A stretch of 64,000 nucleotides of DNA, taken from contig NZ_SLVX01000005.1 in the NCBI RefSeq assembly GCF_004341885.1, positions 124,001 to 188,000 of the forward strand, in the 5' to 3' direction. Origin of the DNA: Shinella granuli. GTDB taxonomy: Bacteria > Pseudomonadota > Alphaproteobacteria > Rhizobiales > Rhizobiaceae. Within the stretch, counting starts at the first letter, position 1, and each line of letters starts with the position of its first letter. Below are positions 41,717 through 49,778 of the stretch, in pieces. A model generated the notes under the pieces. The model saw nothing but the letters and a program-made list of their open reading frames with translations, was not told the DNA's origin and made no database searches. Position numbers and translations under genes: made by a program.

Positions 41717-42511
41717 ATGGAAATCCACAAGACCTCCTGGCCGATGCGCATCCTCGTCTTCGTGCTGTTCGTCTATCTGCTGGCGCCGGTCATCCTCGTC
41801 TTCCCGCTGTCGTTTTCCGGCGACCAGGTGCTGCGCTTCCCGCCCTCCTTCTGGTCGACGCGGTGGTATTCGGCGCTCTTCGCCAACAGCCAGATGCTGA
41901 AGGCCTTCTGGACCAGCCTGTCGCTGGCGGCGATCGTCACGGTGCTCTCGATCGTCATCGCCGTGCCGGCCGCCTGGGTGATGACCCGGCTGAAATTCAC
42001 CGGACGGGATCTCCTGTTCAACCTCTTCACCGCGCCGCTGCTTTTGCCCACCATCGTGCTCGGCCTTGCCATCCTCATCGTCTTCGCCTCCTTCGGGCTG
42101 CTCGCGACGATGCAGGGCCTCGTCTTCGCCCATCTGGTGGTGACGCTGCCCTATGCGCTGCGCGTCCTCGCCGTCTCGCTCAGCACGCAGGACCGCGCCT
42201 GCGAGGAGGCGGCGCGCACGCTCGGCGCAAAGCCGCTAACCGTGTTCTTCCGCGTCACCGTGCCGATGCTGACGCCCGGCATCGTCGCCGCCGCCGCGCT
42301 CTGCTTCCTCGTCTCCTTCGACGAGGTGGTGATCACGCTCTTCCTCACCGGCCCGCGCATCAGCACGCTCCCGGTCGAGCTTTACAACTATGTCTACAAC
42401 CAGGCCGACCCGCTCGTCGCCGCCGCCTCGGCGCTGCTGATCCTGCTGACGCTCGCCGTGATCATGATCGTCGAGCGCGCGATGGGCCTCGGCAAGGCCT
42501 TCGTCAAATAG
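41717..42511 (+). CDS. PotC-like ABC transporter permease
   Basis: Second permease of the importer, 264 aa. The EAA loop is CEEAARTLGAKPLTVFFRVTVPMLTPGI, and the FDEVVITLFLTGPRISTLPVELYNY segment near residue 205 is characteristic of PotC. TAGGAGGTAAATCC gives a strong ribosome site before ATG 41717. Last gene of the plus-strand operon, followed by a terminator. Confidence 0.93.
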   Translation: MEIHKTSWPMRILVFVLFVYLLAPVILVFPLSFSGDQVLRFPPSFWSTRWYSALFANSQMLKAFWTSLSLAAIVTVLSIVIAVPAAWVMTRLKFTGRDLLFNLFTAPLLLPTIVLGLAILIVFASFGLLATMQGLVFAHLVVTLPYALRVLAVSLSTQDRACEEAARTLGAKPLTVFFRVTVPMLTPGIVAAAALCFLVSFDEVVITLFLTGPRISTLPVELYNYVYNQADPLVAAASALLILLTLAVIMIVERAMGLGKAFVK

Positions 42512-42585
42512 GCGGCGGCACGACACGACTGCCCAGGCATGCCAAAATCATGGCTGCCTGCGGACAGCAGTCTGATCGAAAATAC

Positions 42586-42605
42586 CGGGCGTTCCCCGCC
42601 CGTTT
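42586..42605 (+). terminator. Intrinsic terminator after the PotC-like gene
   Basis: CGGGCG (42586-42591) and CGCCCG (42597-42602) with a five-base loop are followed by TTT, 75 bp after the permease stop. A fair rho-independent terminator, though the T-run is short. Confidence 0.55.
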
Positions 42606-42611
42606 CCCGAG

Positions 42612-42643
42612 CCCTCTTGCACGCCCGCCTGGTCGTGCAAGGG
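42612..42643. terminator. Hairpin between convergent operons
   Basis: CTTGCACG (42616-42623) and CGTGCAAG (42634-42641) form a perfect 8-bp stem with flanking CCC/GGG. It lies 11 bp beyond the stop of the minus-strand frameshifted gene and can serve as that operon's terminator. Confidence 0.55.
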
Positions 42644-42652
42644 AGGGGGTTG

Positions 42653-42992
42653 TCACACCCGGAATGCCCGCGTCAGCGCTTCTAGATTGTCGGCCGTCAC
42701 CTGTAGGATATCGGGCTTGTCCGCCCCGACGGTCGCAAGCAGGACGGGCCTCACCGCCTTCATGTCCACCGAGAGCTCCGGTCCGGGCGCGGCATCGAGT
42801 AGCACGACGGAGACGCTGTTGGCTTTGAGCCATGCGGCGATTTTTTCGGCGCGCGCTGCGGTCCATTCGCCGGGAGCTGCGGTGAGGGTGCCCCGCCTCC
42901 ATCGCACAGGTGCAGTAGGGGTAATGCGCCCGTGCGGGCGAAGCGATCGCTGCGGCCAGCGCGGCGACGAGCCAGAGATTCCGTTTTCTCAT
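42653..42992 (-). pseudogene. Small secreted protein gene with a one-base frameshift
   Basis: Translation from ATG 42992 gives a clean Sec signal peptide (MRKRNLWLVAALAAAIASPARA) and HYPYCTCAMEAG, then the frame runs out of sense. The next frame carries a coherent 70-residue continuation (GTLTAAPGEWTAARAEKIAA onward, VVLLDAAPGPELSVDMKAV, ending LEALTRAFRV). Removing one G from the four-G run (plus strand C-run 42891-42894) joins them into about 112 residues. So this is either a recent inactivation or a base-calling error in a homopolymer. Start overlaps the previous stop (ATGA). Family not recognised; the CTC motif may bind metal. Confidence 0.65.
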
Positions 42993-43534
42993 TGCGCTTC
43001 TCCGCGCTGCTTCAGCCACGCGATGGTGGCGGGTGATGCTTCGTTTAGAGGAATGGCCACCTGGTGCACGGTGCCATCCCAGCCCTCGACGGTCAGCCAC
43101 AGGGCGTCGTCAGGCCTGGCGCGCTGCGGGATCGGCACATCGGCCATCTGTCGATAGGGAGCTCCCGACAGGACGACGCCGGCGGCACGCAGTGAGCGCG
43201 GCTTGCCGACCTTGAAATAGCTCGCCTTGATATGAGCGGCGTCTTCAGTGTTCCAGCGGATGGCGAAGGTCTTCATATGACCGGCAAGGCCCTGGTCGAT
43301 CGGCGCATCTGCCATGTATTCGGCAACGCTGACATGCCAGGGGCCGATGGCCATCTCACCCAGTTCGCGCTGGCCGAGGCCGGAATCGCCGAAGAACAAC
43401 GCCTCCTCGCGGAGGAATTTCGGAGCAAGCGCAATCGGAATGATGAGCAGCAGGACACTGAGATGAAAGCGCCACCGATGCCGCCCGCCGGGCAGACCGG
43501 CATGGGGATTGGTCTTTACCTTCGCCGTGCTCAT
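42989..43534 (-). CDS. Membrane-anchored small protein of PepSY operon
   Basis: 181 aa. A single N-terminal membrane anchor (WRFHLSVLLLIIPIALAPKF, about residues 20-40) is followed by a periplasmic domain with FGDSGLGQRELGEMAIGPWHVSVAEYM and FAIRWNTEDAAHIKASYFKVGKPRSLRAAGVVLSGAPYRQMADVP. I do not recognise a named family, but such proteins occur next to PepSY_TM genes in alphaproteobacteria. Its start overlaps the PepSY stop and its stop overlaps the next start, so the three form one operon, perhaps linked to iron or other metal metabolism. Confidence 0.75.
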   Translation of the reverse strand: MSTAKVKTNPHAGLPGGRHRWRFHLSVLLLIIPIALAPKFLREEALFFGDSGLGQRELGEMAIGPWHVSVAEYMADAPIDQGLAGHMKTFAIRWNTEDAAHIKASYFKVGKPRSLRAAGVVLSGAPYRQMADVPIPQRARPDDALWLTVEGWDGTVHQVAIPLNEASPATIAWLKQRGEAQ

Positions 43535-44727
43535 TCCGCCGCCTCCCGCGCACGGCCCACCGACGGCGCGGCACGCTCGGCCCTGACATCGCGCACCAGC
43601 TTGGCGGTCGCCTGCGCCGTGCGCTTCAGCCAGATCATCATGCCGGAGAACACCATCATGGTGAGCAGCAGCCCGAAGACGAAATAGACGAGCTTCAGCC
43701 AGAGACCGGCGAAGTCGCCGGTATGCAGCGGGCGCATGCTCTCGGTCACGAGTTCGAGCGCCGACCGGTCGGAGACCCGGCGCGTCCATTCGACCTTGCC
43801 ATTGTAGGGATTGACGTTGGCGGTTTCGAAGATCAGCGGATAGGCCCCACGCCCGCCGACGACGATATGGCTGAAGGCATTGCCGGGCAGCGAGACGAAA
43901 TCCGGGCTCAGATCCGGAAATTTCTCGCGGACCAGCTCGCCGGCCCGGTCTAGCGAAATCCACGGCGCCTTCGCTCCGCTCCCGGCCGGTATGTCCTCTC
44001 GTGCCACGACCGGCGGCACGCCGGCGGTCGAAACGGTGATGCTGTTGTCCGCGAGAATCTGCTGGATCAGGAACCAGCCCGCCGTCACCGCCATGATGGC
44101 GATGAACGGAACGGACCAGATGCCTGCCAGCCGATGGAAATCGCCCCAGAAGATGCGCGCACCGTTGCGCAGACGCAGGCGCGGGTTGAGATAGCCGCGC
44201 CAGAATTTCTTGTAGACGAGAAGCCCCGTGACGAGCGAGCCGAGCATGGGGATCGACAAGGCCGAGACGAGATACCAGCCCCAGCTCGTCGCCCCGACAA
44301 AGGGCACGAGCAGCCAGCCGTGCAGCGCGCGCATGAAGTAGCGGAAGTCGAACACGCCGCCGACGCCCTGGATGGCGCCCGTATACGGGTTGACGTAGAG
44401 CGAACGTGTCCGTCCGTCCGGATAGGTCACGAAGACATCCAGCGCGAAGATCGACTTCACCGGGCGCGCGATGGAGTTCACCGCGATACCGGGCTCGGCC
44501 TGCTCCACGGCGGCAAGGACCGCATCGTAGCCGAGCGGCACGGCATCCGGCGCCGGGCGGTTCGCCCGAACCTCCGGCTTTGCCAGCCACACGAGCTCCT
44601 GGCTGACGGTCGCAATCGTTCCCGTCAGGCAGACGAAGAAGATCAGGACCCACAGCGGCAAGGCCAGCCAGCTATGAACGATCAGCCACAAACGGGACGT
44701 CTTCTTCTTTTCCTTCGCGGGCCGCAT
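43531..44727 (-). CDS. PepSY-associated transmembrane protein
   Basis: Inner-membrane protein, 398 aa, PepSY_TM family. Four membrane segments are visible: LWLIVHSWLALPLWVLIFFVCLTG, WYLVSALSIPMLGSLVTGLLVY, SVPFIAIMAVTAGWFLIQQI and LVYFVFGLLLTMMVFSGMMIWL, with conserved His residues in HSWLALPL, RALHGWLL and WGDFHRLAG. Periplasmic parts include PepSY repeats. Start MRPAKEKKK (44727) is preferred to an upstream TTG. Relatives are frequently next to siderophore uptake or ferric reductase genes and may be heme-containing reductases; none of those neighbours is visible here. Confidence 0.86.
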   Translation of the reverse strand: MRPAKEKKKTSRLWLIVHSWLALPLWVLIFFVCLTGTIATVSQELVWLAKPEVRANRPAPDAVPLGYDAVLAAVEQAEPGIAVNSIARPVKSIFALDVFVTYPDGRTRSLYVNPYTGAIQGVGGVFDFRYFMRALHGWLLVPFVGATSWGWYLVSALSIPMLGSLVTGLLVYKKFWRGYLNPRLRLRNGARIFWGDFHRLAGIWSVPFIAIMAVTAGWFLIQQILADNSITVSTAGVPPVVAREDIPAGSGAKAPWISLDRAGELVREKFPDLSPDFVSLPGNAFSHIVVGGRGAYPLIFETANVNPYNGKVEWTRRVSDRSALELVTESMRPLHTGDFAGLWLKLVYFVFGLLLTMMVFSGMMIWLKRTAQATAKLVRDVRAERAAPSVGRAREAAE

Positions 44728-45101
44728 CGCTTCCAACAATTCCAAACTTCCAAAACGCCAGGACAATGGCTCTACTGTCCAGGACGAACGACGCTGCCCG
44801 GCGCCTCACCCCTCAAAGTGAAATATTTTTCCAAGTTGGTGCCGGCCGGCGTCCCGCCCGCCTGTCTTCGTTCCCCGGAGGTGCTGCGGAGCGGCAGGAG
44901 GAAGTTTCGCGGTCCGCATGACACGCGATGCCGGCAGAACCGAGAAGGGCGACGTTTCACAACCCGCTACGAACGCAGGACGGTCCACGTCAAAGGCTCA
45001 TCCATCTCCTCGTCGCGACGATAGGGATGCAGCGCATGCCGATCCGGCCTGGTGCAATTCCGGCAAACGTGCGACGCGTTCTCGCGATTCGAGGAAACGC
45101 G
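44728..45101. other. Intergenic region upstream of PepSY operon
   Basis: 374 bp without a supported gene. It must contain the promoter of the PepSY operon (an AT-rich stretch, AAATATTTTT, is at 44822-44831) and the 3' end of the dehydrogenase transcript. A weak hairpin (GCGTT with AACGC plus CTCG/CGAG) at 45076-45100 touches the dehydrogenase stop. I found no riboswitch fold or tRNA. Confidence 0.45.
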
Positions 45102-46262
45102 CTAATAGGCGGAGCGATACAGTGACAGCGCATCCGCTTCACTCAATGGCACCGGATTGTTGGCGAGAAGCCGGGTCTGCAACATCGCGTCGGCCGCAAG
45201 CGTTGGAAGCATGTCTTCCACCACGCCGGCGTCGCGCAGCCGGCGCGGCGCACCGGAAGCATCCATAAGCTCCAGCATGCGATCGAGAAAGCGGCGGGCG
45301 CAGTCCATTTCGCTTTTCGCGCCGACGAGATCTGCGCCGACGGGCACGGCAAGCCGGGCGTAAAGCGGCGCTGCGGCCTTCAGGTTGAAATCGAGCACCG
45401 GTCCGAGCATGAGCGCATTGGCGAGGCCGTGGGGAATGTGGCAGCGGCCGCCGAGCGGATAGGCCAGGGCGTGGACCGCGGCCACAGGCGCATTCGCGAA
45501 AGCCTGCCCGGCCAGCGTCGCGCCGAGAAGCATCGCCTCGCGCGCCGTGCGGTCACTGCCGTTGCGGCATGCGGCAACCAGGTGGGTGGACAGAAGCCGC
45601 AACGCCTCGCAGGCGAGAAGGTCGGATATGGGGTTCTTCCTGTGCCGCGACGTATAGGCTTCGATCGCATGCACCATGGCGTCGATGCCGGTTGCGGCCG
45701 TGTGGAGCGGCGGCAGGCCGCAGGTGAGCGCCCCGTCGAGCAGCACGCGGTCGGCATAGAGCTGGTCGGCGACCACGCCCATCTTCGTCGTCTCGCCCGT
45801 GGTCAGGATCGTGATGTTGGTCACCTCCGATCCCGTGCCGGCCGTGGTCGGGACCTGCACGAGCGGCAGGCGCCCGCCCTCGACCTTGCCGATGCCGTAG
45901 AGGCTGGCAAGGCTTTGCCCGGACCGGATGAGAACGGCGGCGAGCTTCGCCACGTCCATGGACGAGCCGCCGCCGAAGCCGAGCACGATGTCGACCTGCG
46001 CGGCCCTGGCGCGCGCGACACAATCGAGAAGCACGCTTTCGGGCGGGTCGGCAACGACGGCGTCGAACACGGTGACGGCGAAGCCGCTCGCCTGAAGCGA
46101 GGCAAGCGCGGGGTCCAGAACGCCCGAGGCCCTGAGGCCGCCGTCCGTGACGAGCAGGAGGTTGCGCGCGGCAAACCAGGCACCCAGCCTCTCGCCGATA
46201 TGGGCCGCTCCGCCCCATTCGACGGCAAGGCTCGGAACGGTGTCGAACTGGAACGGCTGCAT
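45102..46262 (-). CDS. Iron-containing alcohol dehydrogenase
   Basis: NAD(P)-dependent group III dehydrogenase, 386 aa. Cofactor motif VLGFGGGSSMDVAKLAAV, PTTAGTGSEVTNITIL, and metal-site region GIDAMVHAIEAY with HALAYPLGGRCHIPHGLANALMLGPVL are complete. Start MQPFQFDT at 46262 lies 4 bp after the SDR stop. Last gene of the nine-gene LacI-controlled operon, so it likely oxidises a polyol or reduces an aldehyde produced by the preceding enzymes. Confidence 0.92.
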   Translation of the reverse strand: MQPFQFDTVPSLAVEWGGAAHIGERLGAWFAARNLLLVTDGGLRASGVLDPALASLQASGFAVTVFDAVVADPPESVLLDCVARARAAQVDIVLGFGGGSSMDVAKLAAVLIRSGQSLASLYGIGKVEGGRLPLVQVPTTAGTGSEVTNITILTTGETTKMGVVADQLYADRVLLDGALTCGLPPLHTAATGIDAMVHAIEAYTSRHRKNPISDLLACEALRLLSTHLVAACRNGSDRTAREAMLLGATLAGQAFANAPVAAVHALAYPLGGRCHIPHGLANALMLGPVLDFNLKAAAPLYARLAVPVGADLVGAKSEMDCARRFLDRMLELMDASGAPRRLRDAGVVEDMLPTLAADAMLQTRLLANNPVPLSEADALSLYRSAY

Positions 46263-46266
46263 GGGA

Positions 46267-46965
46267 TCAGGCCGCCAGATAGCCGCCGTCGACGGGCACG
46301 ATGGCGCCGTGGACATAGGAAGCGTCTTCCGACAGGAGGAACGCCACGACCCGGGCGATCTCCACCGTGGCGGCCCACCGGCCGATGGGAATGCGCGCGT
46401 CGATCCGGGCGCGCCGCGCCGCATCCGCCCGCGCCCCTTCCGAAATGCGCGTCTCCACCCAGCCGGGCGCCACCGCGTTGACGCGGATGCCGCTCGCGCC
46501 CCAGGCCACGGCCAGCGAACGCGTCAGCGCGGCGACGGCCCCCTTGCTGGTGCCGTAGGCGGGCGCGACGGGGTTGCCGAACCAGCTCCACATCGAGGCG
46601 ATGTTGACGACCGCGCCGCCGCCGCGCTGGAGCGCGTCGCGGGCCGCGGTGCAGGAGGAAAGGACGCCGGTGACGTTGACCGCCATGACCTTCTCGAAAA
46701 CCGCTTCCTCCCACTCCCTGCCATACTGGATGGTGCCTGCGCAGGTCACGAGCCCGCCGAGCGTCTCGACCCCTTCGAAGACTTTGGCCAGCGAGGCCGC
46801 ATCGGTGACGTCGCATTCGACGAAGCGGGCGGCATCGGGAAAGCCGTCCTCCCGCTCCAGGCCCGCAGCCGTCACCTGCCAACCGCGCTCGACGAGCACC
46901 TGGGCCGTCGCCAGCCCGATGCCGGTCCCTCCCCCGGTAACCACCACGTTTCGTGTCTCTCCCAT
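46267..46965 (-). CDS. Short-chain dehydrogenase/reductase
   Basis: NAD(P)-binding SDR, 232 aa. TGGGTGIGLATAQVL is the cofactor loop, CAGTIQYG the NAG-like motif, and Ser (NIASMWSW), Tyr and Lys (AYGTSKGAV) are the catalytic residues; the end VHGAIVPVDGGYLA is standard. Lies 2 bp after the GldA-like gene stop and upstream of the group III dehydrogenase. Substrate likely a sugar alcohol, keto-sugar or aldonate derivative. Confidence 0.92.
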   Translation of the reverse strand: MGETRNVVVTGGGTGIGLATAQVLVERGWQVTAAGLEREDGFPDAARFVECDVTDAASLAKVFEGVETLGGLVTCAGTIQYGREWEEAVFEKVMAVNVTGVLSSCTAARDALQRGGGAVVNIASMWSWFGNPVAPAYGTSKGAVAALTRSLAVAWGASGIRVNAVAPGWVETRISEGARADAARRARIDARIPIGRWAATVEIARVVAFLLSEDASYVHGAIVPVDGGYLAA

Positions 46966-46967
46966 CG

Positions 46968-48017
46968 TCAGTTCCTTTCGTCGAGGCTCCGCATCGCGCG
47001 CACGAGATCGCCGGCATCGAGTTTCCGATAATAGTTCGGCGCATAGGGCGCGGCGAGCCCGATCTCGGCCATGCGCCGGAAATCGGCCTCTGCCGTGATG
47101 CCGAACGCCTTGAAGCCGGTGGGCAGGCCGATGCGGCGGAAGAAACCGGCAAGCGCGCGGATCTCCTCCGCGCTGCCCTGCCCGGCGGCGAGCTGCGTCA
47201 GCGTGCCGAGCGCGACCATTTCGCCGTGCAGCAGGCCGCCTAGTGCCGGCATGACCGATAGTCCGCGCACCATGGCATGGGCAATGGAAAGGCCGCCGCT
47301 TTCAAAGGCGAGGCCGCTCAGGAGCACGGCCGCCTCGACGACGCGCTCGAAGGCCTCATCGGGCTCGGTTGCCGCCATGGCAGCCTCGCTGTCGGCGAGA
47401 AGGATCTCCTGGGCGCGGGAGACGATCGCCTGCGTCAGTTCCGTCGGCCGGCCCGAGAAGAAGTTGAGCCCGCCGCCGGCCAGCGCGCCCGCAAGCTCGT
47501 AGGGCTTCGACATCGCATCGCCGATGCCGGCGGCAAGGAACCGGCGCGGCGCCCCGGCGATGACGGCGGTGTCGACCAGCACCAGCACGGGATTGGTCTT
47601 CATGCGGCGCACGCCTTCGACGGCGTGATCCGGCGTGTAGACGACGGCGATGTGGCTGGTGGGGCTGTCGTTGGAAGCGATCGTCGGCACGATGGCGACC
47701 GGCAGGCCGCGCTCGATCGCGGCCCCCTTCGCGGTGTCGATCGCCTTGCCGCCGCCGACGCCGATGAGAAGCCGGGCATCGCCCGCTTCCGCGGCGCGCG
47801 CGGCGATTTCCGCAGCGGTGCATTCACCCCCGAACGCCATGAGGCGGGCATCGGGCAACTGGCGGAGGATGCGTTCGCCGAGAAGGCTGCGGGCAACCGG
47901 ATCGATGACCACGGCCACCGGCCCGCCCCCGACGATCACCACCTCTTCCGCCAGCCGGTCGATGGCGCCCGGCCCCTGCACATAGCGCAGCGGCGCCCCC
48001 AGGATACGCATGGTCAT
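46968..48017 (-). CDS. Glycerol dehydrogenase-like (GldA family) protein
   Basis: Zn/Fe dehydrogenase of 349 aa in the GldA / glycerol-1-phosphate dehydrogenase group. GVGGGKAIDTAKGAAI binds NAD; PTIASNDSPTSHIAVVY is the GldA-specific loop; metal ligands appear in GIGDAMSKPYE, SIAHAMVRG and LLHGEMVALG. GGGTGA precedes ATG 48017. Sits after the MalG-type permease. Could oxidise glycerol or a related diol, or act on a phosphorylated polyol; family assignment is firm, substrate is not. Confidence 0.9.
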   Translation of the reverse strand: MTMRILGAPLRYVQGPGAIDRLAEEVVIVGGGPVAVVIDPVARSLLGERILRQLPDARLMAFGGECTAAEIAARAAEAGDARLLIGVGGGKAIDTAKGAAIERGLPVAIVPTIASNDSPTSHIAVVYTPDHAVEGVRRMKTNPVLVLVDTAVIAGAPRRFLAAGIGDAMSKPYELAGALAGGGLNFFSGRPTELTQAIVSRAQEILLADSEAAMAATEPDEAFERVVEAAVLLSGLAFESGGLSIAHAMVRGLSVMPALGGLLHGEMVALGTLTQLAAGQGSAEEIRALAGFFRRIGLPTGFKAFGITAEADFRRMAEIGLAAPYAPNYYRKLDAGDLVRAMRSLDERN

Positions 48018-48021
48018 GGCA

Positions 48022-48864
48022 TCACCCTTTCACGGCGCCGGCCGTCAGGCCCTGGACGAAGTAGCGCGACAGCGCCAGGAAGGCGGCGAAGAGCGGCAGG
48101 GCAATCAGCGTCGATCCCGCCATCACGTCGCCCCAGCGCAGGTCGAAGGCGCCGATCATCGAGGCAAGGCCGAGCGGCACGGTCTTGTTGGCGTCCGAGC
48201 CGATCATGACGAGCGCGAAGGTATAGTCCGTCCACGACAGCAGGAAGGCGAAGATCGCGACCGTCACGAGGCCGGGAACCGAGAGCGGCAGCACCACCCG
48301 CAGGAACGCGCCGAGCCGGGTGCAGCCATCGACCATCGCCGCCTCCTCCAGCTCGAAGGGCATGGTCTTGAAGAAGCCCCAGAGGAACCAGACGCCGAGC
48401 GGCATGGTGATCGTCAGGTGCGAGATGACGAGCGAGAGCAGCGTGTCGTTGAGCCCGACGACCGAGAACATCGCATAGAGCGGGATGGCGAGCAGCAGCG
48501 GCGGGAACATGTAGGCATAGAGCATGCCGGCGATGATCATCTGCTTGCCGCGGATGCGCTGGCGCGTGACGCCATAGGCGATCATCACCGACAGGACCAT
48601 CGTCAGCGCCACCGTGGTCACCGCGACGATCAGGCTGTTGAGGAACTGTCGCGGATAGTCGGTCTGCGCCAGCAGGCTGGTATAGTATTCCAGCGTCCAG
48701 CGCTGCGGCACCAGCGACGGGTTCATCAGCATTTCCTGCGTGGGGCGCAGGGAGGAGACGATCATCCAGTAGATCGGGAAGGCGCTGTAGACGGCGAGCA
48801 CGATCGCCGCGAAGTAGAGCCCCATGCGGCCGGCGATCCGCCGGGGTCGGATTTGCCCGCTCAT
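48022..48864 (-). CDS. MalG-type carbohydrate ABC transporter permease
   Basis: Inner-membrane permease, 280 aa. Six membrane segments and an EAA loop LEEAAMVDGCTRLGAFLRVVLPLSVPGL. The N-terminal SAFPIYWMIVSSLRPTQEML is typical of UgpE/MalG types. ATG 48864 overlaps the MalF-type stop (ATGA). Pairs with the 48861-49721 product. Confidence 0.93.
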   Translation of the reverse strand: MSGQIRPRRIAGRMGLYFAAIVLAVYSAFPIYWMIVSSLRPTQEMLMNPSLVPQRWTLEYYTSLLAQTDYPRQFLNSLIVAVTTVALTMVLSVMIAYGVTRQRIRGKQMIIAGMLYAYMFPPLLLAIPLYAMFSVVGLNDTLLSLVISHLTITMPLGVWFLWGFFKTMPFELEEAAMVDGCTRLGAFLRVVLPLSVPGLVTVAIFAFLLSWTDYTFALVMIGSDANKTVPLGLASMIGAFDLRWGDVMAGSTLIALPLFAAFLALSRYFVQGLTAGAVKG

Positions 48865-49721
48865 TTGCCTTGCTCCATCGGGAATACGCGGAAGTAGATC
48901 GCCACGGCGACCATGAGGACGAAGAAGGAGAGCGTCGCGATGGCCGCACCGCTTCCGATGTCGTAGAGCGCGAAGGCCTCCCGGTAGGACAGGACCGGCA
49001 GATGCTCCGTGGCCCCCAGCGGCCCGCCGCCCGTCGCCAGCCAGACGACATCGAACTTGTTGAACATCCACACGCCGCGCAGAAGGATGATGACCGTCAG
49101 GATCGGCCGCAGCGAGGGCAGCGTGACATGGAAGAACTGCCGGATCGGCCCGGCGCCATCGACGCGCGCCGCCTCGTAGAGCTGGCCCGGCACCGTCTGC
49201 AGGCCGGCGAGGAACGTCGTGGTGACGAACGGCGTCCACAGCCAGACCGAGATCATGATGACGGAGACCATCGAGGCCGTTTCCGTTTCGAACCAGTAGA
49301 TCGGCGGCAGGCCCCAGTCGTCCATCAGGATCGTCACGATGCCGAGCGAGCCGTCCACCATCCACTTGAACACCAGCACGGCGACGACCGTCGGCAGGAG
49401 ATAGGGCAGGAAGGCGAGCCCCCGCAGCAGCGACCGGCCGATGAAGTTCTGGTTCAAAAGCAGCGCGAAGCCGATGCCGAGCACCACCTGCAGCACGATC
49501 GCAAGCCCGGCATAGACGATGCCGTTCCACAGGGCGTTCCAGAAGGCGGCGCTCGCCAGGACCTGGGCGTATTTTGCAAAACCGACCCAGACCGGATCGG
49601 CCGTCAGCGACGGCATGTCGTAAAAGCTGAGGGATACCGCGTACAACGCGGGGCCGACGATCAGCAAAAGGGTCGCAAGGACCCCGACGCCGAGAAAGCC
49701 GGGCAGCAGCCAGCGGGTCAT
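48861..49721 (-). CDS. MalF-type carbohydrate ABC transporter permease
   Basis: Inner-membrane permease, 286 aa. LRGLAFLPYLLPTVVAVLVFKWM and the EAA loop YEAARVDGAGPIRQFFHVTLPSLRPIL are class landmarks, as is FNKFDVVWLATGGGPLGATEHLPV. Located between the binding protein and the MalG-type permease with a hairpin before it. Confidence 0.93.
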   Translation of the reverse strand: MTRWLLPGFLGVGVLATLLLIVGPALYAVSLSFYDMPSLTADPVWVGFAKYAQVLASAAFWNALWNGIVYAGLAIVLQVVLGIGFALLLNQNFIGRSLLRGLAFLPYLLPTVVAVLVFKWMVDGSLGIVTILMDDWGLPPIYWFETETASMVSVIMISVWLWTPFVTTTFLAGLQTVPGQLYEAARVDGAGPIRQFFHVTLPSLRPILTVIILLRGVWMFNKFDVVWLATGGGPLGATEHLPVLSYREAFALYDIGSGAAIATLSFFVLMVAVAIYFRVFPMEQGK

Positions 49722-49743
49722 TCGAAAACTCCTGTGGGAACGG

Positions 49744-49772
49744 GCCGGGGGAGAGGCGCGCCCTCCCCCGGC
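49744..49772 (-). other. Intercistronic hairpin after binding protein gene
   Basis: GCCGGGGGAG (49744-49753) and CTCCCCCGGC (49763-49772) form a perfect 10-bp stem; the nine-base loop contains the self-complementary GGCGCGCC. It begins 6 bp after the binding-protein stop and precedes the MalF-type permease. Confidence 0.75.
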
Positions 49773-49778
49773 GTCTCG

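Noticed and set aside
44767-44960. Possible cobalamin or other riboswitch before the PepSY operon
   Set aside because: I looked for the conserved B12-box-like and other common aptamer strings on the minus strand and found none; only generic GC-rich stems.
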